From Bacteroidota bacterium (lineage in GTDB: Bacteria; Bacteroidota; Bacteroidia; Bacteroidales; UBA1715), in assembly GCA_009786075.1 (NCBI GenBank), contig WQTX01000003.1, positions 16,308 to 80,307 on the forward strand: 64,000 bases of DNA, given 5' to 3'. The number at the start of each line of letters is the position of its first letter. The first letter of the stretch is position 1. Of the stretch, positions 28,920-38,730 are shown in pieces. A program made the translations under genes and the position numbers. The notes under the pieces were generated by a model. That model was given only the letters and a program-made list of their open reading frames with translations, had not been told where the DNA came from and did no database searches.

Positions 28920-29717
28920 TTATTTGTAAATGGTATATAAGAGAGATACTGTACCTACCAATGCAGTAAGACCGGCAAAAAACAGTGAGAATGTTGGCGA
29001 ACTCATGCGGAACGCTTTCATTGACAAAGGGTTTATGATTACCACATCGTTGGGGTACAAATAAAATTCTTTGCTTTTCAAAATATTTTTATCGGTAAGG
29101 TCTATGGTATAAGTAACATTATTGCCACCAATGCTACGAATAATTGTAACATTGCGTTTGTCGCCAAATTGATTAACATCGCCAGCCATGGCAAGGGCTT
29201 CGAGTACATTGATTTCGGATTTTGCCAATACAAAACTTCCGGGGCGATTGACCTCTCCAAGCACCGAAACTTTGGTATTCAACGATTTGAGAATTACCGT
29301 TGCATTTTTAAAATATGTATCTACCCGTTCTTGTATTACTCTTTCGGCGTTGGTTATGGTCAAACCGGCTACAAGCACTGTGTCTATTACCGGTAGGCGT
29401 ATGTACCCTTCGCTATTGATGGTAAATCCTTTGAGCGAAATTGAAGCATCGCTTGCATTCGACAAATTGTTGTTGTTATCAAGATTAAACAAATCGTTGA
29501 TTTCTTTGTTGATACTCACTATGCGCACATACAACACTTCGCCAATTTGCAGCAACGGTTCTGCATTTTGCTTAGGGAACACCAAAGAATCACGGTTACC
29601 AAGGTTACGCAAATAAACCAAATTTTTATTGGACGTGCAACTGAAAAAACTAAGTGCACTCATAATTATGAGGCTGCAAATTAAGAATTTGGGTGCCAAA
29701 CGAGTAATTTTATACAT
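28920..29717 (-). CDS. Second Wza-like polysaccharide export lipoprotein
   Basis: Lipobox LSFFSCTSNK; FTINSEGYIRLPVIDTVLVAGLTITNAERVIQERV; VSVLGEVNRPGSFVLAKSEINVLEALAMAGDVNQFGDKRNV. Confidence 0.87.
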   Translation of the reverse strand: MYKITRLAPKFLICSLIIMSALSFFSCTSNKNLVYLRNLGNRDSLVFPKQNAEPLLQIGEVLYVRIVSINKEINDLFNLDNNNNLSNASDASISLKGFTINSEGYIRLPVIDTVLVAGLTITNAERVIQERVDTYFKNATVILKSLNTKVSVLGEVNRPGSFVLAKSEINVLEALAMAGDVNQFGDKRNVTIIRSIGGNNVTYTIDLTDKNILKSKEFYLYPNDVVIINPLSMKAFRMSSPTFSLFFAGLTALVGTVSLLYTIYK

Positions 29718-29794
29718 AATATAATTGTGTGTGTCAAGTGAAACATATTTTCATGTTCAAGCGGCAAAAATATAAAATAATTATGAATTACAAA

Positions 29795-30622
29795 CTATAA
29801 AAATGCCGAAATTGATAAAATATTTGAAATGCCTATATATGAATGAAATTCGCAGGCTACGCCCAAACGTATATTTTTGATGCGAGCATCAATACCGAAT
29901 GAAATAGGCGTGTAACTATTGGAAAAACCAACCTGTGCCACGAGTATGTTAAATACGCTGTATTCCACGCCTGCGTGAACGCTTATCGGCTCTGTTTCAG
30001 TTTTTTGCAACAGAGTGCTTATGTTCAAATTGGTAATGCCATTGTATGCGCCGCCTATTTTATACGTCGATTTATTGTATAAACTTGAATTTCTATTGGG
30101 CAAAGGATTGATAATATGAAATGCGTAAGAAAATTTATTTTTCGTACGTCCCAAAAATGCAATATCGGGCGCAATTGTTGGTTTTTCGGAGTATTCTTCC
30201 ATTTCTTTGTAGGCGAAAAAAACAGTGCCGCCAATGGCAAAGGCAAATCGTTCGCCAAGTTGTTTGGCAAGTTTCACGCTTGCTGCGCCAATTTGGTAAA
30301 ATTCATTGCCAAACAATTGGTAGGAACCTCCAATTGCAGCAAATGTTGTATTTCCTACAACATTTGCTTGCAACATATTCAGCCCTTTTATGGAGTAATA
30401 ATTTTTGTGGGCAAATCCGGCATTTATGCGAGGTGCAAATGCCAAAGCTGCAGGATTGTTTTGCACAGCCCACAAATTGGTGTCGGTCATGGCAGCGTAC
30501 GATTTTGCAGCAGAAGGTAGGGCTAAAAAACTGTGGTTTTGTTGTGCGAAAAGAGCCCCTCCCAACCTCCCCAAAGGGGAGGAGAAGAGAAGGATTAAAA
30601 AAATAAGTTTTGATTTTTTCAT
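29795..30622 (-). CDS. PorV/PorQ-like outer membrane protein; signal-peptide region contains repeat-derived sequence
   Basis: FLALPSAAKSYAAMTDTNLWAVQNNPAALAFAPRINAGFAHKNYY; leader LILLFSSPLGRLGGALFAQQ encoded over a half family A element. Confidence 0.6.
   Translation of the reverse strand: MKKSKLIFLILLFSSPLGRLGGALFAQQNHSFLALPSAAKSYAAMTDTNLWAVQNNPAALAFAPRINAGFAHKNYYSIKGLNMLQANVVGNTTFAAIGGSYQLFGNEFYQIGAASVKLAKQLGERFAFAIGGTVFFAYKEMEEYSEKPTIAPDIAFLGRTKNKFSYAFHIINPLPNRNSSLYNKSTYKIGGAYNGITNLNISTLLQKTETEPISVHAGVEYSVFNILVAQVGFSNSYTPISFGIDARIKNIRLGVACEFHSYIGISNILSISAFL
30551..30597. repeat. Half-copy of family A inside a signal-peptide coding region
   Basis: agagcccctcccaacctccccaaaggggaggagaagagaagg. 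Confidence 0.82.
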
Positions 30623-30639
30623 CTATTTTTATCGTGTAT

Positions 30640-30672
30640 AACTTTTCCAAAGTTTTAAACTTTGGAAAAGTT
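30640..30672. repeat. Short palindrome, family C
   Basis: aacttttccaaagttttaaactttggaaaagtt. Confidence 0.9.
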
Positions 30673-30675
30673 TGC

Positions 30676-31473
30676 TTAGGGAACTATTATCAATCGAACC
30701 GGACAATGGTCACTCATGGTAATGTGGTCTAAAATTTCGGTTGATTGTATGTGTGGCAAAAAAATTTGCGAACACAAAAAATAATCAATACGCCAGCCAA
30801 TATTTTTTGCACGTGCTCCCGAACGTATGCTCCACCATGTGTACTGCACTTTTGTGGGATTTTGCCGGCGGAAAATATCAATCAAGCCATGCGCCATAAA
30901 ATTATTGAACCCCTCACGTTCTTCATTGGTAAAGCCGGCATTTTTTGTGTTTTGTTTCGGATTGGCAAGGTCTATTTCGTTGTGCGCCACATTCAAATCG
31001 CCGCAGAGTACCACAGGTTTTTGCTGTTCGAGCGCAGCTATATATTCGAGTAATTTTTTGTCCCACACCGAGTGGCGTAGCGCAAGGCGTGACAGGTCAT
31101 TTTTCGCATTGGGTACGTAGGTTGTGAGCAAGAAAAAACCGGTAAATTCCATAGTGATAATTCGCCCTTCGTTCAGCGTATTACCGTATTCATCAATAAA
31201 TTCATTATTGGGAAACATTTTTCCAAAATTACGCTCCACACTCAATGGTTGGATTTTCGTAAAAATAGCTGTCCCGCTATACCCTTTTTTTTGCGCCGAA
31301 TTGATGTAGGCATCGTAACCAAGTTCTTTAAATCTTAGTATATCAATTTGTTCGGGCTGCGCTTTGGTTTCTTGCAGGCAAATCACATCGGGATTTTCTT
31401 GTTCCAACCATTCGTAAAAACCTTTTGTTATAGCGGCTCGTATGCCGTTGACGTTGTAGGAGATGATTTTCAT
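30676..31473 (-). CDS. xth: Exodeoxyribonuclease III
   Basis: MKIISYNVNGIRAAITKGFYEWL, DVICLQETKAQ, CGDLNVAHNEIDLANPK, WRIDYFLCS, SDHCPV. Confidence 0.95.
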   Translation of the reverse strand: MKIISYNVNGIRAAITKGFYEWLEQENPDVICLQETKAQPEQIDILRFKELGYDAYINSAQKKGYSGTAIFTKIQPLSVERNFGKMFPNNEFIDEYGNTLNEGRIITMEFTGFFLLTTYVPNAKNDLSRLALRHSVWDKKLLEYIAALEQQKPVVLCGDLNVAHNEIDLANPKQNTKNAGFTNEEREGFNNFMAHGLIDIFRRQNPTKVQYTWWSIRSGARAKNIGWRIDYFLCSQIFLPHIQSTEILDHITMSDHCPVRLIIVP

Positions 31474-31491
31474 TTTTTTAGATATTCAGTT

Positions 31492-31650
31492 GATATTTAT
31501 TGTTGATTTGGTTATTTGTTGATTTGGTTATTTGTTGATTTGGTTATTTGTTGATATTCATTGTCTTATGTCTAAAAGTCTTGTGTCTTGTGTCTTGTGT
31601 CTCGTATCTTGTATCTCGTACCTAAATTCTCAATTCCTCAATTATTCAAT
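31492..31650. repeat. Tandem-word spacer between dprA and xth
   Basis: (gatttggttatttgtt)x3, then gtcttgtgtcttgtgtcttgtgtctcgtatcttgtatctcgtacc, then ctcaattcctcaattattcaatt. Confidence 0.75.
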
Positions 31651-32750
31651 TACACCAACATATACTGTTTCCCCGGCAGCGTAGCCACCATTCCGTTAAA
31701 TTCAAGATTTAACAAAATCGACGAAATTTTGCTCATCGGCACGTTGATTTCATTGGCAATGCTGTCGATTGGCAGTTTTGCATTTTTTGTCAAAAGGTCA
31801 ACAATTTGTTTTTCGTCGGTGGTCAATTCCACAAATAATTGTTTTTGAATTGCTTTCTTTTTTTTGTTTGTATCCCAATTGAGCAAACGTTCTACATCGG
31901 CGGCGTTTTCAATTAACGTAGCCTTGTTTTGTTTTATAAGTGCATTGCACCCTTCGGAACTTTTGCTTCCCACATTTCCGGGGAAAGTGCATACTTCTCT
32001 ATTGTATTGATTGGCAAATTCGGCAGTGATAAGCGCCCCGCCTTTTTTCTTGCTTTCTACCACAATTGTGGCATCGCTTAAACCGGCAATCACTCTATTG
32101 CGGCGCACATACAGTCCCGGGTCGTATTTTTGCTGCGTGTGAATTTCGGTAATTGCAGCTCCTTGTTGCACAATTTCTTGCAAATAATTAAGGTGTTGCG
32201 GTGGAGTAATTTGTGTAAATTGCGTGGGCAACACGGCAATGGTGTGCAAACCGGCATCTAAGGCAGCTTTGTGCGCACAAATATCAACGCCAAATGCCAA
32301 ACCGCTCACAATTACAGGATTGTGCGGAGCTATTTGTTGTACCAATTCTTTGCACAATCGTTTGCCATAATCGCTCATATTGCGAGTACCTACAATGCTC
32401 AACATTTTAGGCGCATTGAAATCTACCGAGCCTTTCGAGAAAAAGAATAGGGGAGCATCTTCGCAGTTTTTCAAGCGTTGCGGGTATATTTCGTCGGAAT
32501 ATAGTAAAATTGCAATATTATTTTTTTGAGCAAACTGCAATTCATATTCAGCTTGTTTCAACGTTTGTGCATGAGCAATTTCATGGGCGAGAATTTCGCC
32601 TATTTTGGGAATTTTCTCTAAATTCTGCGGTTTTTCTTTGAAAATTTGCTCCACACTACCCACGTAGGCTATCAATTGACGGGCAAGTAAAGGACCAATT
32701 CCTGGAATCATTGACAATGCTACGTAATACAATGTTTTTTCGGAATACAT
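31650..32750 (-). CDS. dprA: DNA processing protein DprA
   Basis: SIVGTRNMSDYGKRL, VSGLAFGVDICAHKAALDAGLHTIAVLPTQ, RNRVIAGLSDATIVVESKKKGGALITAEFANQYNREVCTFPGNV. Confidence 0.94.
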   Translation of the reverse strand: MYSEKTLYYVALSMIPGIGPLLARQLIAYVGSVEQIFKEKPQNLEKIPKIGEILAHEIAHAQTLKQAEYELQFAQKNNIAILLYSDEIYPQRLKNCEDAPLFFFSKGSVDFNAPKMLSIVGTRNMSDYGKRLCKELVQQIAPHNPVIVSGLAFGVDICAHKAALDAGLHTIAVLPTQFTQITPPQHLNYLQEIVQQGAAITEIHTQQKYDPGLYVRRNRVIAGLSDATIVVESKKKGGALITAEFANQYNREVCTFPGNVGSKSSEGCNALIKQNKATLIENAADVERLLNWDTNKKKKAIQKQLFVELTTDEKQIVDLLTKNAKLPIDSIANEINVPMSKISSILLNLEFNGMVATLPGKQYMLV

Positions 32751-32762
32751 AGCACGCAGGAA

Positions 32763-33740
32763 TTATTTTCCTTCTTTGTGGTTAGAAAAATACAAGAGAA
32801 ACGGAACCGAGCGCGTTGTTTCGTAATCGCCGATATTCAACATTTTTTGATATACACGTATCGGTGCAATTCCTTTTACATCTTTATATATGCGCATGGT
32901 AGCTCTGTCGTAATACCAATCTTCGATAAATGCAAATCCTACAAATTCGTTTATATTAATGGGATTAATGGGGTGGTTTACAGCAGCGCTATCAACTGTT
33001 TCGCCCAAGTCATCGTAGTCCAGTACGTAAATTGTTTCTTCGCCCAAACGTTGTCTTACTTCGTCAAGCGAAAGCGGTTCTAAAGTTTCACGAAATACAA
33101 AACTATATGCTTGCTGTCCGTTCAGCGCTTTGTCTATAATTAATTGTACGACACGTTTGCGCGGCATATTTTCTACCCAATCGGGACTTCTCTCATTTAC
33201 AAGAGACACTTCGTAGGCAACGTTGCGGGCAAGCAGCGTTAAATTTTCAAACGGCATATCTACTGAGTCGGGAGCGTTGAAAGTTGCCACTCGAGATTCT
33301 ATAGTATCGGTATTGTGCACATATTTCCGTACCAAAGTATAGGAACGTACGTATTTTTTCATCTCAAATTTTGCCGTGTCTAATTGCCACTCTTCATCGA
33401 AAACCATGTGTGAAATTTCATTTTTCACGCTCAACAATTGTTCCTTCACTTCTTCGGGCGTGAATGCTACCGTTGAAGACGGGTAACAAACTTTCAGCGT
33501 ACCTTTTATGCTTTGCGCCACAAGAGTTTCAATAAACATTTGCCCGCCAAACCCTTTGAAATAGGGGTATTCTTTTGGTACTTCAAGTGCATGCTCATAC
33601 ATAATGCTTACCGATGTAGGCAGCAAATCATTCCGGAATACCGAACTTTGAGTTTGCTTATCTCGTTCTTCGCCTTGATTGCACGAAAACATAGCGAATG
33701 CACATGCAAGAGATATGAGATGAGAAATTTTACTATTCAT
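32763..33740 (-). CDS. Hypothetical lipoprotein
   Basis: LACAFAMFSCNQGEERDK lipobox; full-length ORF. Confidence 0.7.
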   Translation of the reverse strand: MNSKISHLISLACAFAMFSCNQGEERDKQTQSSVFRNDLLPTSVSIMYEHALEVPKEYPYFKGFGGQMFIETLVAQSIKGTLKVCYPSSTVAFTPEEVKEQLLSVKNEISHMVFDEEWQLDTAKFEMKKYVRSYTLVRKYVHNTDTIESRVATFNAPDSVDMPFENLTLLARNVAYEVSLVNERSPDWVENMPRKRVVQLIIDKALNGQQAYSFVFRETLEPLSLDEVRQRLGEETIYVLDYDDLGETVDSAAVNHPINPININEFVGFAFIEDWYYDRATMRIYKDVKGIAPIRVYQKMLNIGDYETTRSVPFLLYFSNHKEGK

Positions 33741-33744
33741 AATT

Positions 33745-34296
33745 TTAAAAAACATTATTATTAAAAGTTCTGAATTTCATTACGTAACGAAACGTTATCC
33801 CGAGTTTTTCGGGATTGAACCGTTGCCCCCAATCATTAACTTTTTTTGGTGCTTTCGTGAATAAATCAATTTGAGGTCGCCAATCGATAGAAATTCCAAG
33901 AGGAACTTTGTAAAACACAAATCCCACACCGGCAATTGCGTCAATGCCGAACACAAACGGAGCGTAGTCTTCCGGTTTTGCATTGAACCACGAAGCCACG
34001 TGCGCTCCGCCGCCAATATACCAACGAAATTGCGGCGACAATCCGGGAAATGTTGAGGTATATTTATAAAATCCGGCAAATTCTACCCCTTCGGCAAAAT
34101 ACCAGCCTCCCATTACTTCCCACGAATTATGTCTCGTCCAAAATCGCTCGTAACTCGCGCCGCACATTCCGGCATGCAACAATTCGTAACGAAAGCCTAT
34201 GGCATGCTTGAACCACATTTCATTTTCTCGTCGTTGAGCCATTGCCGCTGTAGCAAGCGTAATAACACTCAGTAAAATCAGTACAACTTTCTTCAT
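33745..34296 (-). CDS. Hypothetical outer membrane / exported protein
   Basis: Signal peptide VVLILLSVITLATAAMAQ; aromatic beta-barrel-like pattern. Confidence 0.65.
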   Translation of the reverse strand: MKKVVLILLSVITLATAAMAQRRENEMWFKHAIGFRYELLHAGMCGASYERFWTRHNSWEVMGGWYFAEGVEFAGFYKYTSTFPGLSPQFRWYIGGGAHVASWFNAKPEDYAPFVFGIDAIAGVGFVFYKVPLGISIDWRPQIDLFTKAPKKVNDWGQRFNPEKLGITFRYVMKFRTFNNNVF

Positions 34297-34302
34297 AATT
34301 TT

Positions 34303-34391
34303 TAGGGTTTAATGGTTAGGGATTAGTGGTTAATGGTTAGTGATTAGTGAGTCATTATAATTAACCGTTAACCACTAATCACTAACCACTA
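34303..34391. repeat. Palindromic word array, family H (GGTTAGT/GATTAGT/GGTTAAT words)
   Basis: ttagggtttaatggttagggattagtggttaatggttagtgattagtga... mirrored by ...ttaaccgttaaccactaatcactaaccacta. Confidence 0.88.
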
Positions 34392-34880
34392 TTTCCTATA
34401 GGTATCAAGTGTTTCTGTTAAAGTTTTCAGTTCTTCTTTATTCAAGGCAGTAAGACTTATTGGCGGGTATTTTGCAATTTTTCCGCCTTGTGCTTTTTGG
34501 TAAAGCACCAATTCCGGAAGTTTGTTGGTATATTCTATTTCATATTTTGCATACAATTGCATAGGAATTTTGTATGTCGTAAATTTTTTTCCTATCAATC
34601 TTATGTGATAAAAACGAAAAACCAAATGCTCTTTATCGTCGTCGGTAAAATAAATAAAACAATATTTTTGGCGAAACCGGTGCCAATTGTAAAAGGCATA
34701 CGCTGCACCTGCAATAAACACCAGGATAGTTTTTGGCGTTGTACCTAATTCAGCCCAGCCAAATTCAACAGCTAAACTATTCCACAAAAGTACAAGCACA
34801 AACACTACCATGAGAGTGATAAGCGCTATCATGCGTTGGATTTTCGATTTACCGGCGAAGGTGTTGTTTTGAAGTACCAC
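34389..34880 (-). CDS. Hypothetical membrane protein with PH/YcxB-like C-terminus
   Basis: Two TM segments then FIYFTDDDKEHLVFRFYHIRLIGKKFTTYKIP. Confidence 0.55.
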   Translation of the reverse strand: MVLQNNTFAGKSKIQRMIALITLMVVFVLVLLWNSLAVEFGWAELGTTPKTILVFIAGAAYAFYNWHRFRQKYCFIYFTDDDKEHLVFRFYHIRLIGKKFTTYKIPMQLYAKYEIEYTNKLPELVLYQKAQGGKIAKYPPISLTALNKEELKTLTETLDTYRK

Positions 34881-34904
34881 AGGTTAGGGGGATTAAAATT
34901 AAAA

Positions 34905-35588
34905 CTAATCTATGCTTATTAATTCTATACGGAAAATAAGTGTTGAATATGGTTCAATTGGACCTGCTCCATGGTCGCCATACGCCAAATTTTGTGGAAT
35001 GTAGGCTATAATAGTTGTGCCGACATTCATTAATTGAATGGCTTCGCTAAAACCGGGAATTACTTGTGAAACGCCAAATGTAGCCGGAGTGCCTCGCTCA
35101 ATTGATGAGTCGAAAATTGTACCGTCTATTAATTTACCTTCGTAGTGTAACGTTACAACATCATTGGCTTGTGGTCGTGCTCCGGTGCCTTGTTTTACAA
35201 CTTCATATTGCAAACCACTTGCCGTTGTTACCACTCCGGGGCGTTTTGCATTTTGAGCAAGAAAAGCATTGCCTGCCTCTAAATTCCCCTCGAATTGTTT
35301 TAACTCTGCTCTACGCATTTCTTCTTGTTTTACCATAAAAAATGTTTGCGCTACACGTTGTGCATCTTCTTGTGTCATACGAGGATTTCCCGCAAACACA
35401 TCTTGCATTGCAGCAGAAAAGAGCGTTACATTAATGTCGTTTTGCAATTGCATTTGTTTTAAATTACTTGCAATGTCCATACCTAAGGCGTATGACACAC
35501 TGTCTTTTTGCGTTTTTAACTGATTTTTTTGTGCCGATACGTTGAACGCAATCAAACACGCTACGGCTGCGATTGAAATCTTTTTCAT
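34905..35588 (-). CDS. FKBP-type peptidyl-prolyl cis-trans isomerase
   Basis: FKBP N-terminal domain plus GTGARPQANDVVTLHYEGKLIDGTIFDSSIERGTPATFGVSQVIPGFSEAIQLM. Confidence 0.92.
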   Translation of the reverse strand: MKKISIAAVACLIAFNVSAQKNQLKTQKDSVSYALGMDIASNLKQMQLQNDINVTLFSAAMQDVFAGNPRMTQEDAQRVAQTFFMVKQEEMRRAELKQFEGNLEAGNAFLAQNAKRPGVVTTASGLQYEVVKQGTGARPQANDVVTLHYEGKLIDGTIFDSSIERGTPATFGVSQVIPGFSEAIQLMNVGTTIIAYIPQNLAYGDHGAGPIEPYSTLIFRIELISID

Positions 35589-35713
35589 AATAGTATTTTT
35601 AGATTTGGTTTAAAATTTATGAAAACAAAGATACAGTTTTATTTTTATATGCAACATTTTCGACTAAGAATTTACATGATTGTCGGCATAAGAAAAAATG
35701 CCGTAGGACATTT

Positions 35714-36313
35714 TTACAACAAAAAAAACACTACACCCATCCCCAATGCAAAGCCCGTAGCCACTTGCGCCGGTGTGTGCGCCTGTAAATACAATCGGGA
35801 ACTGAGCACCAAACCTGCAATGGTTAATGCCGCCGGTATAAGTAAATAAGCAAAAAAATGTTGGTGTAAACTTAATTGCACTACAAGCGCCAAAAATCCG
35901 CCCACACCTATGGCATGTAAACTTATTTTCCAAAATATGGTAATACAAAAACTAAGCGCCATAAGTAAACTGCACGCTAAAATATACATATTGACAAGCG
36001 TTAGAGAATTATGTACAATTAAATTATAGGACGTAAAAAGATACACCACCGATGTGGAAAACAATAATGCCAGCCGTTGATGCTTTTCTGAAAATTCTTT
36101 TCGCGTTAAATATGTATAAATCCAATAAAGCGGCACAAACGCAAGCGGCACTACAAAAAGCATAAGCACCAGCGTTTTAGAAAAAGCATATAATTGCGCC
36201 GTGGAAATATAAGGCGTAAGCGCAACTGTTAGAATACAGCCTGCGAGTACCATATTTAATGGGTGGAATAAGATGGAAATAATCCATGCGGCTATTTTTA
36301 GGGGTTTTAACAT
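35714..36313 (-). CDS. PAP2-like integral membrane phosphatase
   Basis: Multi-TM; C-terminal LSSRLYLQAHTPAQVATGFALGMGVVFF. Confidence 0.65.
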   Translation of the reverse strand: MLKPLKIAAWIISILFHPLNMVLAGCILTVALTPYISTAQLYAFSKTLVLMLFVVPLAFVPLYWIYTYLTRKEFSEKHQRLALLFSTSVVYLFTSYNLIVHNSLTLVNMYILACSLLMALSFCITIFWKISLHAIGVGGFLALVVQLSLHQHFFAYLLIPAALTIAGLVLSSRLYLQAHTPAQVATGFALGMGVVFFLL

Positions 36314-36371
36314 AATCAATTTTTTGAGTGCAAAACAGCGTGTTAAACGCCGCCCTTTTCATTTCATTATT

Positions 36372-36812
36372 TTATTTCCGTCTCTCAAACACAACTTCCC
36401 TATTCTGCTCCCCTCGAAAAATCAATTTATTCTTGGTGTAAGAATAAGTCATTGCACCGTTAAACAATAACAGTAATTGTTCATCAAAATTTCTTTGGAA
36501 CTCGTTTGTATTACCTACCATTGTCCATTCCCCAGAATTTATAATGATATTCCCTTCTGAAATAATTTGATATTCCCCACCACCATAATTAACACTTGTA
36601 TTCATATTAAAAATTGAATCATTGACAAATTTTAAAATATATGCTTCCTCTCGAAACATTTTGCCCGAAGGCACTAAATACTTACTTCCATTCGTAACTG
36701 ATTTTACCTTCCATTCTTTGTGTAAAAAATCAGTACCTATTTGTTCTTTTTTACAGTTGCTTAGCAAAAACAATGATGAAAAAAGTAATAGTATTAATTG
36801 ATTTGTTTTCAT
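36372..36812 (-). CDS. Hypothetical lipocalin-like lipoprotein
   Basis: Lipobox LFLLSNCKKE; HKEWKVKSVTNGSKYL. Confidence 0.55.
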   Translation of the reverse strand: MKTNQLILLLFSSLFLLSNCKKEQIGTDFLHKEWKVKSVTNGSKYLVPSGKMFREEAYILKFVNDSIFNMNTSVNYGGGEYQIISEGNIIINSGEWTMVGNTNEFQRNFDEQLLLLFNGAMTYSYTKNKLIFRGEQNREVVFERRK

Positions 36813-36828
36813 TTTTGTGATTTTTTGA

Positions 36829-38718
36829 TTATTGAACAATAATTTTTTTAACAACAATTTTCTCATTCATTGTTATTTTGACATAATAAATTCCCGCTTT
36901 TAAATCAGTACGATTTATATTCACAGTTTCATCATTACAGTTGACGTAGCCAAGCAAGCCTCCCAAATTGTTAAAAATTTCTACCGTATAAGGTTGTATC
37001 TCTCCTGTAATTTTTACTTTAAAATTTCCGTCATTTGGATTTGGATAAACAATAAAATCCACATTGCTAATTTCTGTCGTTTCTACTGCCAATTCTAAAC
37101 TTTTTAGCATAGAAGCGGCATCTTCATTGTCGTTTTCTGTGTCCGTGCCTCTTGTTGCTATTCCCCCTCCGGCTGTTATTCTTACATTCGACCCTGCTTT
37201 TGCATGAAAACCGGGTTTGAGAACTACCGATTGTTGACCATGTATTCTAACCGTTGTATTTGATTCTATTGTTGTGTTGGAAATTTCAATAGTACAACCT
37301 GCTAATAAGTGCGAACCTAAATTATAGGTTCTATTATTGAGTGTTATATCACAATTTTTACCAATTAAAGAGGTTTGATTTGTACCTAATGGGTCTAACC
37401 AATCACTTAGTCTTGCGCTACTACTATTGCCACTCCAAGAAACATCAAAGCGACCATAGTAAAAAACACCTTTTGGAGGGCACGCAACAGTACCGCCGCA
37501 TAGCGACCCAATAACTCGGTTGTTTTGATTTAATAATGACGAACCAGACGACCCTCCTTCTAAAGCACCACTATGAAAACCAACTTTCCAATACTTATTC
37601 GCAGGTAATGTTTCACCTGACATAGGAAAGGAGGTAGATTGATTCACAATAGAATTCGTGAGAGAGATTTTTTTCTGAGCTCCACTGGGGTGATGAATAA
37701 CGGCTCCACCTGTAGGAGAGGTTGTTCTATCCCAACCCAAAAAGTAAAGAGATATATTAGGGTTCATTGCAGGATGCTCAATTAAATTTAATAACAAAAA
37801 ATCTGTATCTGCACTTCTTGCCAATACATTAGCTCCTGTTGTAGAATTATTGCTATTTATATTAACCACACCGCCACATGGTGCTTCATAATTCCAATAA
37901 AAAATCCATTGCGCAGTACTTATTGATGCATCTTCAAAACAATGATTTGCAGAAAAGAATACAGGACGGTTATCATTAGCAGTTGTGTTGAGAAGAGTTC
38001 CTGTACAAATCAAGTCCCACATTACCATATAAGCGACAGCATCTTTTTCGTTTTCGTAACCATTACCTGCCAGACAATTAACATCATTATGACAATTTAA
38101 AAATGTAAGATTGTGCCTTAGTTGTTTTTCTTCTTTTACAATATCATAAACATACCGGTATCCGCTAACTACATGAGATATTGAAATAATGCCACTATCT
38201 TTAATTCCTTTCGGCTCGTAATATTCCAAAACAATACTGTTTGTAAATAAAAAACCGGTAGCAAATCCCATGATGCTATCTTTATTTCCTTTATTGTTTT
38301 CTGAAGTAAAGGCACCTATATGTTGTTGCATATCTTCGGAATAAATGAAAAATTTTGCTCCTTCGGGTAGCCAAAATTTATCGTACAATAAATTTAAAGA
38401 AAGTGCATCGGGACTATATATTCTTAAATTCCACAAACGCCCGCTGTCGGCTGTTGTTGTCCAAACTCCCGAATTTTCTAAGTTGAAATTAACATCATGG
38501 GAAAAACCAAACCGATACGGTCTAACTAAACCTTCATTTGCCAAATCTTCTCTGTTTAAGGTTTCCATATCAAGATTCGACATTCTAACTTCGGGTACCG
38601 ATTGAATTGTTGTTTCATTACCTCTTACCCAGCTATATGGAATTTCGCCGGTGCTAAGTTGTGCTTTTACTGTAAAACAGAAAAATCCTAAAAACATAAT
38701 TAATGTTGTACGTCTCAT
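36829..38718 (-). CDS. Secreted trypsin-like (lysyl endopeptidase-like) protease with T9SS sorting domain
   Basis: CTGTLLNTTANDNRPVFFSANHCF, DTDFLLLNL, GALEGGSSGSSLLNQNNRVIGSLCGG; C-terminus FIVYPNPNDGNFKVKI...LKAGIYYVKITMNEKIVVKKIIVQ. Confidence 0.88.
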   Translation of the reverse strand: MRRTTLIMFLGFFCFTVKAQLSTGEIPYSWVRGNETTIQSVPEVRMSNLDMETLNREDLANEGLVRPYRFGFSHDVNFNLENSGVWTTTADSGRLWNLRIYSPDALSLNLLYDKFWLPEGAKFFIYSEDMQQHIGAFTSENNKGNKDSIMGFATGFLFTNSIVLEYYEPKGIKDSGIISISHVVSGYRYVYDIVKEEKQLRHNLTFLNCHNDVNCLAGNGYENEKDAVAYMVMWDLICTGTLLNTTANDNRPVFFSANHCFEDASISTAQWIFYWNYEAPCGGVVNINSNNSTTGANVLARSADTDFLLLNLIEHPAMNPNISLYFLGWDRTTSPTGGAVIHHPSGAQKKISLTNSIVNQSTSFPMSGETLPANKYWKVGFHSGALEGGSSGSSLLNQNNRVIGSLCGGTVACPPKGVFYYGRFDVSWSGNSSSARLSDWLDPLGTNQTSLIGKNCDITLNNRTYNLGSHLLAGCTIEISNTTIESNTTVRIHGQQSVVLKPGFHAKAGSNVRITAGGGIATRGTDTENDNEDAASMLKSLELAVETTEISNVDFIVYPNPNDGNFKVKITGEIQPYTVEIFNNLGGLLGYVNCNDETVNINRTDLKAGIYYVKITMNEKIVVKKIIVQ

Positions 38719-38730
38719 AGTCTCTATTTT

